64,000 nt of DNA from Arthrobacter sp. ISL-48 (GCF_018613805.1 NZ_JAGGPL010000011.1:31429-95428), one strand, 5' to 3'; shown: positions 26,857-35,750, numbered from the stretch's first letter. Notes: generated by a model not told the origin, from the letters alone. Made by a program: numbers and translations.

Positions 26857-29800
26857 CTACTCCACTACCAGGAGCAGGTCCCCACCCTGGACCTGTTCCA
26901 CTGCGGAAATGGCGAGCCGGGACACCTTGCCGCCCACCGGCGTCGTGATGGAGGCTTCCATCTTCATCGCCTCGATGGTGGCCACGGTATCGCCCGCAGA
27001 AACGGTATCGCCGGTTTTGACGGTGACGGTGACGGCCCCGGCAAACGGTGCGGCCACATGTCCCTGCTGGGCCGGATCCGCTTTCTCGGCAGCCTTGACG
27101 TTGCTGACCACTGAGCGGTCCCGGACCACTACCGGCCTGGACTGCCCGTTCAGGGTGCACATGACGGTGCGCATGCCCTTTTCGTCGGGTTCCGAGACAG
27201 CCTCCAGGGAAGCGATCAGGCGGACACCCTTCTCCAGCTGGATCTCGTGCTCTGCTCCGCGCTGCAGTCCGTACAGGTAGTCCCGGGTGTCCAGCACGGA
27301 GATGTTCCCGTACGTTTCCACGCTCTTGAGGTAATCCTTGGTGGGGCCGTCAAAGAGCAGGCGGTTCAGCGTCCGCTGGCGGGTCTTTGAGTCGCCCTTG
27401 AGCGCAGCGCTGTCCTCGGCACTGAGCTCGGCGTCCCGGACCTTGATGCTGCGGCCCTGGAGCGCCTTGGTCCGGAACGGTTCCGGCCAGCCGCCCGGAG
27501 GATCACCCAGTTCGCCGGACAGGAAGCCAATGACGGAATCCGGGATGTCGTAATTCTGCGGGTTCTCGTTGAAATCAGCGGGATCGGCGTTGAGGCCCAC
27601 CAAGTGCAGGGCGAGATCGCCCACCACCTTTGAGGACGGGGTGACTTTGACGAGACGGCCCAGAATGCGGTCCGCCGCGGTGTACATGTCTTCGATGGCC
27701 TCGAAACGTTCACCCAGGCCCAGCGCCATCGCCTGCTGGCGGAGGTTGGACAGCTGTCCGCCCGGAATCTCGTGCTGGTAGACACGGCCCGTGGGTCCCG
27801 GAAGCCCCGACTCGAACGGGGCGTAGACGCGCCGCACGGCCTCCCAGTACGGCTCCAGGGAGCTGACGGCGGCCAGGCTGAGGCCAGTGTCCCGCGGGGT
27901 ATGCTCCAGCGCCGCTACCAGGGCCGAAGCTGACGGCTGGCTGGTGGTTCCGGCCAGCGACGCGGATGCGACGTCCACGGCGTCGACCCCCGCCTCCACG
28001 GCGGCCAGCAACGTGGCCAACTGGCCCCCTGCGGTGTCGTGGGTGTGGAGGTGGACCGGGAGGTCGAACCGCTCGCGGAGCGCGGCGACAAGCCTGGCGG
28101 CGGCCGCCGGACGGAGCAGGCCGGCCATGTCCTTGATCGCCAGGATGTGGGCGCCGGCGTCGACAATTTTCTGCGCCAGCCCAAGGTAGTAGTCCAGCGT
28201 GTAGAGCTTCTCGTCAGGGTCCAGCATGTCGCCGGTGTAGCACAATGCCACTTCCGCCACGGCTGTACCCGTGGCACGGACGGCCCGGATCGCAGGTGCC
28301 ATCTGGTTGACGTCGTTGAGCGCATCAAAAATACGGAAAATGTCGATGCCCGTCGCGGCCGCTTCGTTGACGAAAGCTTCCGTAACCTCCTCCGGGTACG
28401 GCGTGTAGCCCACGGTGTTGCGGCCGCGGAGCAGCATCTGCAGGCAGACGTTCGGCAGGGCCTTCCGCAGGGTGGCCAGGCGGTCCCAGGGGTCCTCGCC
28501 CAGGAAGCGCAGCGCGACGTCGTAGGTGGCACCGCCCCAGGCCTCGACGGAGAGGAGTTCGGGAAGCAACGCCGAGACCGCGGGCCCGGCAGCCGCCAGG
28601 TCGCGGGTCCGGACCCTGGTTGCCAGAAGCGACTGGTGGGCGTCCCGGAAGGTGGTATCTGTGACAGCCACCGCGGTCTGATCTCGCAGCGCTTGGGCGA
28701 ACCCCTCCGGTCCAAGCTCAAGGAGACGCTGGCGGGACCCTGGCTCCAGCTGCTTCTCCGCAACGGCAGGCAGCTTGGCCGCCGGATCCGAATGGACGGT
28801 GAGCTCGCCGTTGGGCTTGTTCACCGTGACTTCAGCCAGCCAGGTGAGCAGCTTGGTGCCGCGGTCGGCGGAGACGCGGGCCTTCAGGAGTTCGGGGCGC
28901 TCGTCAATGAAGGAGGTCGCGACGTCGCCGGCGATGAAGTCGGCATCATCCAGCACGGCCTGCAGGAAGGAGATGTTGGTGGAAACCCCGCGGATGCGGA
29001 ATTCGGCGAGGGCACGGCGCGCACGGGCAACGGCGGCCGGGTAGTCGCGTCCGCGGCAGGTCAGCTTCACCAGCATGGAGTCGAAGTGCGGGCTGATTTC
29101 GGCACCCGAGTAGACGGTCCCGCCGTCGAGCCTTACACCGGCGCCGCCAGCCGAGCGGTAACCGGTGATCTTGCCGACGTCGGGCCGGAAGCCGTTGGCC
29201 GGATCCTCGGTGGTGATGCGGCACTGGAGTGCCGCTCCCTTGAGCTGGACCGTCTCCTGGGAGAGCCCCAGGTCCGCGAGAGTCTCGCCGGCGGCAATCC
29301 GTAGCTGGGCCTGCACCAGGTCAACATCCGTGACCTCTTCGGTGACAGTGTGCTCCACCTGGATGCGGGGGTTCATCTCAATGAAGACATGCTGGCCGGC
29401 ACGTTCGCCGACTGTGTCCACCAGGAACTCGACTGTTCCCGCATTGACGTAGTTCAGGGCCTTGGCGAACTTAACCGCGTCACGGTAGAGGGCCTGCCGG
29501 ATGCCCTCGTCCAGGTTGGGGGCGGGGGCGATCTCGATGACCTTCTGGTGGCGCCGCTGGATGGAGCAGTCACGTTCGAAAAGGTGGATGACATTGCCTT
29601 CGGCGTCAGCCAGGATCTGGACCTCGATGTGCCGCGGGCGGAGGACTGCCTGCTCCAGGAACATGGTGGGATCGCCAAACGCCGCATCTGCTTCACGCAT
29701 GGCGGCCTGCAGCGCTTCCGGCAGGGCTTCACGGGTGTCCACGCGGCGCATACCGCGTCCGCCACCGCCGGCAACAGCCTTCGCAAAAATGGGGAAGCCG

Positions 29801-30252
29801 ATGACGTCAGCCGCGGCAATAAGCTCGTCGAGGTCCTTGGACGGCGCGCTCGAATTCAGGACGGGAACGCCGGCCTGCCGGGCGGCCTCCAGGGCCGAAA
29901 CCTTGTTGCCTGCGAGTTCAAGCACCTCGGCGGGCGGACCGACGAAGGTAATGCCCGCGTCCTTGGCAGCCCGTGCCAGGTCCGGGTTCTCAGAGAGGAA
30001 ACCATAACCGGGGTAGATGGCATCCGCACCGGACTCCTTGGCAACGCGCACCACCTCGGCGACGTCAAGGTAGGCCCGGACAGGGTGCCCCTCCTCGCCG
30101 ATCAGGTACGCCTCGTCGGCTTTTTGACGGTGGATCGAGTTTCGGTCCTCATTAGGGAAAACAGCAACGGTCTTGGCACCCAGCTCGTAGCCGGCACGGA
30201 ACGCCCGGATCGCGATTTCGCCGCGGTTGGCCACCAGAATCTTGGAAAACAT
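26857..30252 (-). CDS. pyc: Pyruvate carboxylase
   Basis: Biotin enzyme carboxylating pyruvate to oxaloacetate (anaplerosis). It has the single-chain layout of 1131 residues: biotin carboxylase (about 1-450; ILVANRGEIAIRAFRAGYE, GGGGRGMRRV, FIEMNPRIQVEHTVTE), carboxyltransferase (about 525-830; DTTFRDAHQSLLATRVR, KDMAGLLRP, HTHDTAGGQ), and C-terminal biotinyl domain with AMKM and biotinylated K1097. ATG with CAGGAGAAG upstream. Monocistronic between a terminator and a divergent ParA-like gene; a possible promoter TTGTGT-16 bp-TAGACA lies upstream on the minus strand. Confidence 0.97.
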   Translation of the reverse strand: MFSKILVANRGEIAIRAFRAGYELGAKTVAVFPNEDRNSIHRQKADEAYLIGEEGHPVRAYLDVAEVVRVAKESGADAIYPGYGFLSENPDLARAAKDAGITFVGPPAEVLELAGNKVSALEAARQAGVPVLNSSAPSKDLDELIAAADVIGFPIFAKAVAGGGGRGMRRVDTREALPEALQAAMREADAAFGDPTMFLEQAVLRPRHIEVQILADAEGNVIHLFERDCSIQRRHQKVIEIAPAPNLDEGIRQALYRDAVKFAKALNYVNAGTVEFLVDTVGERAGQHVFIEMNPRIQVEHTVTEEVTDVDLVQAQLRIAAGETLADLGLSQETVQLKGAALQCRITTEDPANGFRPDVGKITGYRSAGGAGVRLDGGTVYSGAEISPHFDSMLVKLTCRGRDYPAAVARARRALAEFRIRGVSTNISFLQAVLDDADFIAGDVATSFIDERPELLKARVSADRGTKLLTWLAEVTVNKPNGELTVHSDPAAKLPAVAEKQLEPGSRQRLLELGPEGFAQALRDQTAVAVTDTTFRDAHQSLLATRVRTRDLAAAGPAVSALLPELLSVEAWGGATYDVALRFLGEDPWDRLATLRKALPNVCLQMLLRGRNTVGYTPYPEEVTEAFVNEAAATGIDIFRIFDALNDVNQMAPAIRAVRATGTAVAEVALCYTGDMLDPDEKLYTLDYYLGLAQKIVDAGAHILAIKDMAGLLRPAAAARLVAALRERFDLPVHLHTHDTAGGQLATLLAAVEAGVDAVDVASASLAGTTSQPSASALVAALEHTPRDTGLSLAAVSSLEPYWEAVRRVYAPFESGLPGPTGRVYQHEIPGGQLSNLRQQAMALGLGERFEAIEDMYTAADRILGRLVKVTPSSKVVGDLALHLVGLNADPADFNENPQNYDIPDSVIGFLSGELGDPPGGWPEPFRTKALQGRSIKVRDAELSAEDSAALKGDSKTRQRTLNRLLFDGPTKDYLKSVETYGNISVLDTRDYLYGLQRGAEHEIQLEKGVRLIASLEAVSEPDEKGMRTVMCTLNGQSRPVVVRDRSVVSNVKAAEKADPAQQGHVAAPFAGAVTVTVKTGDTVSAGDTVATIEAMKMEASITTPVGGKVSRLAISAVEQVQGGDLLLVVE

Positions 30253-30555
30253 ACTTCTCCTGCATCATCGCGGGTATATCGGTAAGTGGTCACAGTGTCT
30301 AAGACGGGCGCGTCCAAACACAAATCATTGTGGCCACCATCACAGAATTCTCCGTCATGTCCCGCTCGCTGAAAGCGGGGCCGACGGAACCAGCCGCACG
30401 CATCGTCCGCGGTGCCATGCCGGGGCCCGATAAAGCAGGAATCGCCGGCGCATCAACATATGATGAGTGGGGCGGCAGGAGCCGCCCGGCTTCGGCACTG
30501 CCGGAGCAAACACTACCCCCAACACGGCAGCCGGCGTTAGGTTTTGGTCTCTCAA
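30253..30555. other. Divergent intergenic region, pyc / ParA-like gene
   Basis: About 300 bp without a gene. It holds the presumed pyc promoter near 30270-30330 (minus strand), a small hairpin CCCGCT / AGCGGG near 30360-30382, and the leader of the ParA-like gene. No tRNA, riboswitch or long repeat is visible. Confidence 0.6.
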
Positions 30556-31377
30556 GTGCAAGTAGTCAGCATCAGCAGCCTCAAGGGCGGAGTCGGCAAG
30601 ACTTCCGTTACCACAGGATTGGCCTCTGCGGCGCTTGCCGCGGGCATCCCCACATTGGTGGTGGACCTCGATCCCCACGCGGACGCGACCACGGCCCTGG
30701 GCGTTCAGCCCGGCGACCAGCTGGACATCGGGCGGATGCTCAAGAGCCCGCGCAGGGCAAAGCTGGCGGACAACGTGGTGGGCAGCAGCTGGACGGCCCG
30801 CGCACCTGCAAATGGGTCCGGGCCTGCAGTCCTGGACGTTGCCGTGGGTTCGGCCTACACCGGAATCTACGACCGCCCCGACCTTGGCCGCCGCGACCTG
30901 CGCCGGCTGTCCTCCGTCTTGGCCGGTGCCGACCAATACCAGCTGGTCCTGATCGACTGCCCCCCGTCCCTTAACGGCCTGACCCGGATGGCATGGTCGG
31001 CCAGCGACAAGGTGGCACTCGTCGCAGAGCCGGGCCTGTTCTCCGTGGCGGGAACCGAACGCACCATGCGGGCCATCCAGCTCTTCCGGCAGGAATTCGC
31101 CCCCAATCTCTCCCCCGCAGGAATTGTGGCCAACCGCGTCCGCAGCGGCTCTTCCGAGCACACATACCGCCTGGCCGAGATGGAATCGATGTTCGGCGAG
31201 CTCCTGCTGAGTCCCAGGATCCCGGAACAGGCGAACTGGCAGCAGATCCAGGGTGCAGCCCACCCCGTTCACCATTGGCCAGGGGACTCCGCCAAGTCCG
31301 CTGCTGCCCTCTTCGATAACCTCCTGGCCAACCTCCTGGCCGTCGGCAGCGGCCTCCGGAGCCGCAACTCCCGCTAA
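30556..31377 (+). CDS. Orphan ParA/MinD-like ATPase
   Basis: Deviant Walker ATPase of 273 residues. Walker A is SLKGGVGKTSVTTGLASAAL, followed by VVDLDPHADATTALG and the switch/Walker B region VLIDCPPSLNGLTRMA. No ParB, septum-site partner or plasmid gene is adjacent, and a canonical chromosomal-type ParA occurs separately at 42814-43743. I chose GTG at 30556 (start VQVVSISSLKGG) over a TTG four codons earlier; neither has a strong ribosome-binding site. Actinobacterial orphan ParAs position protein cargo or polar complexes, but the cargo here is unknown. Confidence 0.82.
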   Translation: MQVVSISSLKGGVGKTSVTTGLASAALAAGIPTLVVDLDPHADATTALGVQPGDQLDIGRMLKSPRRAKLADNVVGSSWTARAPANGSGPAVLDVAVGSAYTGIYDRPDLGRRDLRRLSSVLAGADQYQLVLIDCPPSLNGLTRMAWSASDKVALVAEPGLFSVAGTERTMRAIQLFRQEFAPNLSPAGIVANRVRSGSSEHTYRLAEMESMFGELLLSPRIPEQANWQQIQGAAHPVHHWPGDSAKSAAALFDNLLANLLAVGSGLRSRNSR

Positions 31378-31393
31378 GGGCGGCCCGCACGGC

Positions 31394-31436
31394 AACAACA
31401 AGGGCCACCTTCCTTGGGAAGGTGGCCCTTGTTGTT
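31394..31436. terminator. Bidirectional terminator, 20-bp stem
   Basis: AACAACAAGGGCCACCTTCC (31394-31413), loop TTG, and its exact complement (31417-31436) form one of the strongest hairpins in the window. It separates the convergent ParA-like gene and the MerR gene. Confidence 0.93.
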
Positions 31437-31477
31437 AATTCGTTGTCAAGTCTGTCCGCTTCGGAACCCGGCAGTAA

Positions 31478-32074
31478 TCAGCCGATCTTGCGTGCGGCGC
31501 GGCGCTTGCTCAGTTCGTCGTCCGGAAAGGACTGCTCGGCGGCGTGCTCGCTGGGAAGCGAGGCCAGGCTGCCTTCCACCTCACGCCAGACACGGCCCAC
31601 CGCGATGCCGAACACGCCTTGCCCGCCCTGGACGAGATCAATGACTTCGTCGGCGGAGGTACACTCGTACACACTGGCGCCATCGCTCATAAGGGTGATC
31701 TGTGCCAGGTCCTCCACACCGCGTTCACGCAGGTGCTCCACCGCGGAGCGGATCTGCTGGAGCGATACTCCGGTGTCCAGGAGCCTCTTCACCACTTTGA
31801 GGACCAGGATGTCCCGGAAGCCGTACAGACGCTGCGAACCGGATCCCGCGGCTCCGCGGACGGCAGGTTCAACGAGCCCGGTGCGGGCCCAGTAGTCCAG
31901 TTGGCGGTATGTGATGCCGGCGGCTTTACAGGCCGTGGGTCCGCGGTAGCCCGCGTCCTCGTCCAGGACGGGAAGATCCTCGGTAAACAGGAGGCCCTGG
32001 GCACCGCTCGCAGGCACAGCAACACCAGCCGTTGTGGGCTGTTTCAGCTCGCCCGCTTCGCCTTTGGGACTCAC
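31478..32074 (-). CDS. MerR-family regulator (Rv1830/ResR-like)
   Basis: Transcription factor of 198 residues, with an N-terminal linker of about 45 residues, then a MerR-type winged helix (GYRGPTACKAAGITYRQLDYWARTGL, RLYGFRDILVLKVVKRLLDTGVSLQQIRSAVEHL). The third gene of the ftsR-nuclease-merR row, it matches Rv1830 (ResR/McdR), linked to control of growth and division in mycobacteria. Start chosen at GTG 32074 with AAGGAGG six bases upstream; an ATG 29 codons earlier has no support. C-terminus ends with a basic KRRAARKIG. Confidence 0.87.
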   Translation of the reverse strand: MSPKGEAGELKQPTTAGVAVPASGAQGLLFTEDLPVLDEDAGYRGPTACKAAGITYRQLDYWARTGLVEPAVRGAAGSGSQRLYGFRDILVLKVVKRLLDTGVSLQQIRSAVEHLRERGVEDLAQITLMSDGASVYECTSADEVIDLVQGGQGVFGIAVGRVWREVEGSLASLPSEHAAEQSFPDDELSKRRAARKIG

Positions 32075-32284
32075 CTGGATCCTCCTTGTCTTAAGCTCCC
32101 GGAACACTGCAACTGCGAGTGCGGGCATGAAGTCCATGCATGTAATTCGCGGGAGCCGCACTTTACAGTGTGACGTGCGCGGCCGCCGTAAGCAATGGGA
32201 GCTTGATACCTTCGACGTTAGGCCTGACAGGTCCCAAGGTCAAAGATCTACGCTCCTTTTGAGGGGCGTGTCGAAAGTTTCAGC

Positions 32285-32307
32285 CTCAACTTTAACCTTA
32301 ACGTGAC
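32285..32307. promoter_or_regulatory. TTTAAC/CTTAAC direct repeat, candidate regulator site
   Basis: The AT-rich stretch CAACTTTAACCTTAACGTG (from 32287) contains two adjacent 6-bp repeats, TTTAAC and CTTAAC, just after the nuclease stop and at the head of the 234-bp leader of the MerR gene. It could be an autoregulatory site for one of the two flanking MerR proteins. Assignment is speculative. Confidence 0.3.
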
Positions 32308-32308
32308 C

Positions 32309-32812
32309 TCAGCCGTCGAAATCTTCAGGCTCAACGTCGTCGAGGAACTCCCGGAAGCGGCGCAATTCACGCTCCTCATCCACGGTAGGCCCGGGCTCGG
32401 TGTCCTCACCTTCGTCGTGCTCGGTGATCCGGACACCGGCTTCGTCCATGACCGAGTCGGCACACCAGATGCGGCATTTTGCCCGCAGCGCGATGGCCAG
32501 TGCGTCGGACGCCCGCGAACTGACGGTGGTTCCGTTCTCGAACTGAAGCTGCCCGTAGAAGATGTTGTCCTCCACCGCCACGATATTGACGCTGACGACC
32601 GAATGGCCCAATGATTCCACAACGTCCACGAGGAGGTCATGGGTCATGGGGCGGGGAGGCACAACGCCCTGCTGGGCCAGGGCAATGGCGCTGGCCTCCG
32701 GGGTGCCGATCCAAATGGGCACGTGGCGTTCGCCGTGGATCTCGCGAAGGAGGACCAGTGGCTGGTTCGACGGCAGTTCGATCCGAACGCCTACGATCTC
32801 TACTTCGATCAT
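32309..32812 (-). CDS. Bifunctional nuclease-family (DUF151/BFN) protein
   Basis: Small protein (167 residues) of the bifunctional nuclease family, matching Rv1829. Family blocks IELPSNQPLVLLREIHGERHVPIWIGTPEA (partial: ELPSNQPLVLLRE, VPIWIG), HDLLVDVVESLG and the conserved SSRASDALAIALRAKCRIW are present. The C-terminal 35 residues are acidic. ATGA overlap with the preceding ftsR gene. The biochemical role of bacterial members is not settled; the position between two MerR genes suggests a regulatory or nucleic-acid role. Confidence 0.87.
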   Translation of the reverse strand: MIEVEIVGVRIELPSNQPLVLLREIHGERHVPIWIGTPEASAIALAQQGVVPPRPMTHDLLVDVVESLGHSVVSVNIVAVEDNIFYGQLQFENGTTVSSRASDALAIALRAKCRIWCADSVMDEAGVRITEHDEGEDTEPGPTVDEERELRRFREFLDDVEPEDFDG

Positions 32813-33528
32813 CAGATGTCCATGCGTGAGATATGGTCCTGCACCAGGGCCCGGTGCAGTGTGAGGCAGAGGTCACTGATCTCGCGGGCCGCTTCCGCCG
32901 CCCGCGCCTGGGATGCCGAATCCTTGCGCGAAGCGAGCGGGGCAACGGCCCGCTCAACGAGCCCGAACTCGCGTTCCGCCGCTGCCTGAAACGGACGGAG
33001 GTGCCGCGGCTCCAGGCCATGGCTTTCCAGTTGGACGCAGGCACGGGCCACTTGAAGGGCGTGCTCATCGAACTTGCCGTTGCTGTGGCTGATCAGCCCG
33101 AAGCTCAGCAGCGACTGGAGCAGTGGCACACTTGCGCCGGACTCGGTCCGCAACTGTTCTTCGCTGAGCTTCCGCCCCCGGTTCTGCAGTTCCGCCGCCA
33201 GTTCGTCGGAGACGATACGTGGAGAAACCACGACGCCGGCGGGCAGGTTTTCGGGGCGCTCTCCCCTGTCGATGGCATCCAGGTAGTCCTTGATCACCTT
33301 CAGCGGAAGATACTGGTCCCGTTGCAGGGCCAGCACAAACCGGAGGCGCTCAACATCGCTGTCGGAGTATTGCCGGTAACCCGCGGGAGTGCGGCGCGGG
33401 TTGATCAGCCCCTTCTCCTCCAGAAACCTGATCTTCGACGCAGTCATTCCCGGAAAGTCGCCGCTCAGCTGCGCGAGGACTTCCCCGATGTTCAGGACCT
33501 GGGGCCCCCGGCGTTCCGGTTGTGCCAT
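32812..33528 (-). CDS. ftsR: MerR-family regulator FtsR (Rv1828-like)
   Basis: Transcription regulator of 238 residues, homologous by position and sequence to Rv1828 and to FtsR of Corynebacterium glutamicum, which activates ftsZ. The winged helix VLNIGEVLAQLSGDFPGMTASKIRFLEEKGLINPRRTPAGYRQYSDSDVERL (shown in parts: FPGMTASKIRFLEEKGLI, RTPAGYRQYSDSDVERL) is typical. A dimerisation/effector region follows from about residue 95. I chose ATG 33528; a TTG four codons earlier is possible. It is 23 bp from garA and overlaps the nuclease gene by ATGA. Confidence 0.88.
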   Translation of the reverse strand: MAQPERRGPQVLNIGEVLAQLSGDFPGMTASKIRFLEEKGLINPRRTPAGYRQYSDSDVERLRFVLALQRDQYLPLKVIKDYLDAIDRGERPENLPAGVVVSPRIVSDELAAELQNRGRKLSEEQLRTESGASVPLLQSLLSFGLISHSNGKFDEHALQVARACVQLESHGLEPRHLRPFQAAAEREFGLVERAVAPLASRKDSASQARAAEAAREISDLCLTLHRALVQDHISRMDI

Positions 33529-33551
33529 TGCCACAGGCAATTGTCCCGGGA

Positions 33552-34028
33552 TCAGACGCGGCCTGCAGCGCGGGCAGGGCTCAGGTAGAAGGTGAGACGG
33601 AATTTGCCGATCTGGACTTCGCTGCCGGACTTCAGTTCGACGCTGTCCACGCGGTCATGGTTGACATACGTTCCATTGAGGCTCCCGGTGTCCACCACTT
33701 CGAAGCTTCGTGGGGTACGGCGGAACTCAACGTGACGGCGGGAGACTGTCACATCGTCGAGGAAGATATCGGCGTCGGGGTGACGGCCGGCCGTGGTGAC
33801 GTCCGAGTCCAGCAGGAACCGTGCGCCCGCGTTCGGGCCGCTGTGGGCAACCAGGAGCGCGGATCCCGCGGGAAGGGCCTCGACGGACGCGTACTCGTCC
33901 CTCGACAGCCTGGGGGCAATAGTGGGCTCGTCCGTGACGGGGGTGAGATTGATGGAGGTGGTCTCCGAGGCCCTGGCCGCACCTTTACCGTAGTCACCGT
34001 CGGCAGGGTGATGTTTGTGGCCAACCAT
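33552..34028 (-). CDS. garA: FHA-domain regulator GarA/OdhI
   Basis: Phospho-switch protein that inhibits 2-oxoglutarate dehydrogenase and controls glutamate metabolism when unphosphorylated. The N-terminal ETTS motif is at residues 22-25 (T23/T24 are the expected PknG/PknB sites), and the FHA domain (about 60-150) carries AGRHPDADIFLDD, VSRRHVEF and SLNGTYVN, so the phosphothreonine pocket is intact. I chose ATG 34028 with GAGGAGGA upstream rather than an earlier in-frame start. The kinase at 16870 is a candidate to act on it. Confidence 0.93.
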   Translation of the reverse strand: MVGHKHHPADGDYGKGAARASETTSINLTPVTDEPTIAPRLSRDEYASVEALPAGSALLVAHSGPNAGARFLLDSDVTTAGRHPDADIFLDDVTVSRRHVEFRRTPRSFEVVDTGSLNGTYVNHDRVDSVELKSGSEVQIGKFRLTFYLSPARAAGRV

Positions 34029-34181
34029 GGATTCCTCCTCTTCCGCTGCAGCTCGCGCCCGCATTCGACATATGCCCTCCGGATAAGCCTTGCAGATCCG
34101 GTACCGGCCAGCGATCCAGCCGCTGACGTGCGAAGATATTCTCCCCGCAGCCTGTGGCCGGACCGGATGAACCGGTTAGCT

Positions 34182-34568
34182 TTAGCCTACCTGCTGTTCG
34201 TACTCGGATGCACTGAGCAGGGACTCCACGGCGTCGGCTTCGGCGAGTTTGACTTCGATGAGCCAGCCATCGCCATAGGGATCGGTGTTGATCAGCGCAG
34301 AGTCGGTGTCCAGCGAATCATTGCGGGCAACGACTTCACCGCTGACGGGTGCATAGATATCACTCACGCTCTTGGTGGATTCCACTTCACCCACCACTTC
34401 GTTCGCGGTGATCTTCGTGCCGATCTCCGGCATCTGTGCGTAGACAACATCTCCGAGTGCATCCTGCGCGAAGTCGGTGATGCCCACCCGGACAACGCCG
34501 TCGGAATTCGGGGCTGATACCCACTCGTGTTCGGCCGTGTAGGACAGGTCTTCGGGAATGTTGCTCAT
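34182..34568 (-). CDS. gcvH: Glycine cleavage system H protein
   Basis: Lipoyl carrier of the glycine cleavage complex (128 residues). The lipoylation site is K66 in GEVESTKSVSDIYAPVSG; GITDFAQDALGDVVY and the C-terminal DGWLIEVKLAE are typical. It heads the gcvH-garA-ftsR row, as in mycobacteria (Rv1826). The other gcv genes are not in the window. Confidence 0.96.
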   Translation of the reverse strand: MSNIPEDLSYTAEHEWVSAPNSDGVVRVGITDFAQDALGDVVYAQMPEIGTKITANEVVGEVESTKSVSDIYAPVSGEVVARNDSLDTDSALINTDPYGDGWLIEVKLAEADAVESLLSASEYEQQVG

Positions 34569-34751
34569 CAGGGGCCTTTCATCGGGTCAAACACCAACGT
34601 CAACGGGGCTGGGAAACAAAGCCGCCGCTGAAAGTATAGGCACAAGTCCCCGGGCGTTCGAGGAGGATTCTGACATGATGGGCCCATGGGAGTTCATGCA
34701 CAGGCCCTGGTCCCAGCGGCCGCCGACAGTCGCCCCGGCAGCAGGTAAGCC

Positions 34752-35621
34752 ATGCCCGAGCTTCCCGAAGTCGCAGGCCTGGCCGGTTTCCTGGATGAGC
34801 AGCTTCGGGGAAGCGTGTTCAGCAAAGTCCAGATCGTCTCCTTCGCGGTACTGAAGACGGCCGATCCGCCGTTCACGGCCCTGCAGGACAGGGCCGTGAC
34901 CGGAGTGCGGCGCTTTGGGAAATTCGTCAGCATTGATGCTGACGGGCTGTCGTTCGTTTTCCATCTTGCCAAGGCGGGGTGGGTACGCTTTACGGATTCC
35001 CCCAGCGACGGCCAGCTCAGGATGGGCAAGGGCTACATTGCCGCCCGGCTGGCCTTCACCGGTGCAGCGGGTCCGCACGGCATCGACCTCACAGAGGCAG
35101 GAACCAAGAAGAGCCTTGCCGTCTATGTGGTGCGTGATCCGCAGGACGTGCCGGGGATCGCAACCCTCGGACCGGACCCGTTCAGCTCCGGGTTCGACGC
35201 CGATGCGCTGGCCGCCATCCTGGGGTCCAGTTCCCAGCAGGTGAAGGGCCTCCTGCGCAGCCAGGGCGTCATTGCCGGGATCGGGAATGCCTACAGCGAT
35301 GAGATCCTGCATGCGGCCAGGATTTCCCCTTTTGCGGTCGCCAAATCACTGGACCGGGATTCGGTGCAGGTCCTGTACGACGCCATCCACAGCGTCCTGG
35401 GTACTGCACTGGCCGAAGCGCAAGGCAAACCTCCCAGCGAACTCAAGGACGCTAAGCGGAGCCACATGAGGGTCCATGCCCGGACCGGGCAGGCCTGCCC
35501 GGTGTGCGGCGACACAGTCCGCGAAGTGTCGTTCGCGGACACGGCCCTGCAGTACTGTCCGACCTGCCAGACCAAGGGAAAGATCCTCGCGGACCGCAGG
35601 ACGTCAAAGTTCCTCAAATAG
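34752..35621 (+). CDS. Fpg/Nei-family DNA glycosylase, divergent
   Basis: Base-excision DNA glycosylase/AP lyase fold, 289 residues. The N-terminus PELPEV supplies catalytic Pro2 and Glu3; a helix-two-turns-helix follows (GLLRSQGVIAGIGNAYSDEIL), and the C-terminal zinc finger has CPVC and CPTC. The zinc finger lacks the usual GR(S/T) before the second CxxC (it reads TALQYCPTC), and residue 8 is Ala where Fpg often has Glu. It is therefore a divergent Fpg/Nei member whose substrate cannot be read from sequence. Convergent with tRNA-Pro over a shared palindrome. Confidence 0.85.
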   Translation: MPELPEVAGLAGFLDEQLRGSVFSKVQIVSFAVLKTADPPFTALQDRAVTGVRRFGKFVSIDADGLSFVFHLAKAGWVRFTDSPSDGQLRMGKGYIAARLAFTGAAGPHGIDLTEAGTKKSLAVYVVRDPQDVPGIATLGPDPFSSGFDADALAAILGSSSQQVKGLLRSQGVIAGIGNAYSDEILHAARISPFAVAKSLDRDSVQVLYDAIHSVLGTALAEAQGKPPSELKDAKRSHMRVHARTGQACPVCGDTVREVSFADTALQYCPTCQTKGKILADRRTSKFLK

Positions 35622-35628
35622 ACGGCAA

Positions 35629-35673
35629 AAAAGCAGAAGCGCCCCGGAGAATTCTCCGGGGCGCTTCTGCTTT

Positions 35674-35674
<1 letters not shown>
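35629..35674. terminator. 46-bp perfect palindrome, bidirectional terminator
   Basis: AAAAGCAGAAGCGCCCCGG at the left arm is mirrored exactly about the EcoRI-like centre GAATTC (35649-35654), with no unpaired loop. A-run on the left, T-run on the right. It lies 8 bp past the glycosylase stop and abuts the CCA end of tRNA-Pro, so it can terminate both convergent transcripts. Confidence 0.93.

Positions 35675-35750
<76 letters not shown>

Noticed and set aside
28039..29304. 421-residue open frame opposite pyc
   Set aside because: Shadow of the pyruvate carboxylase coding sequence; no start signal or domain.
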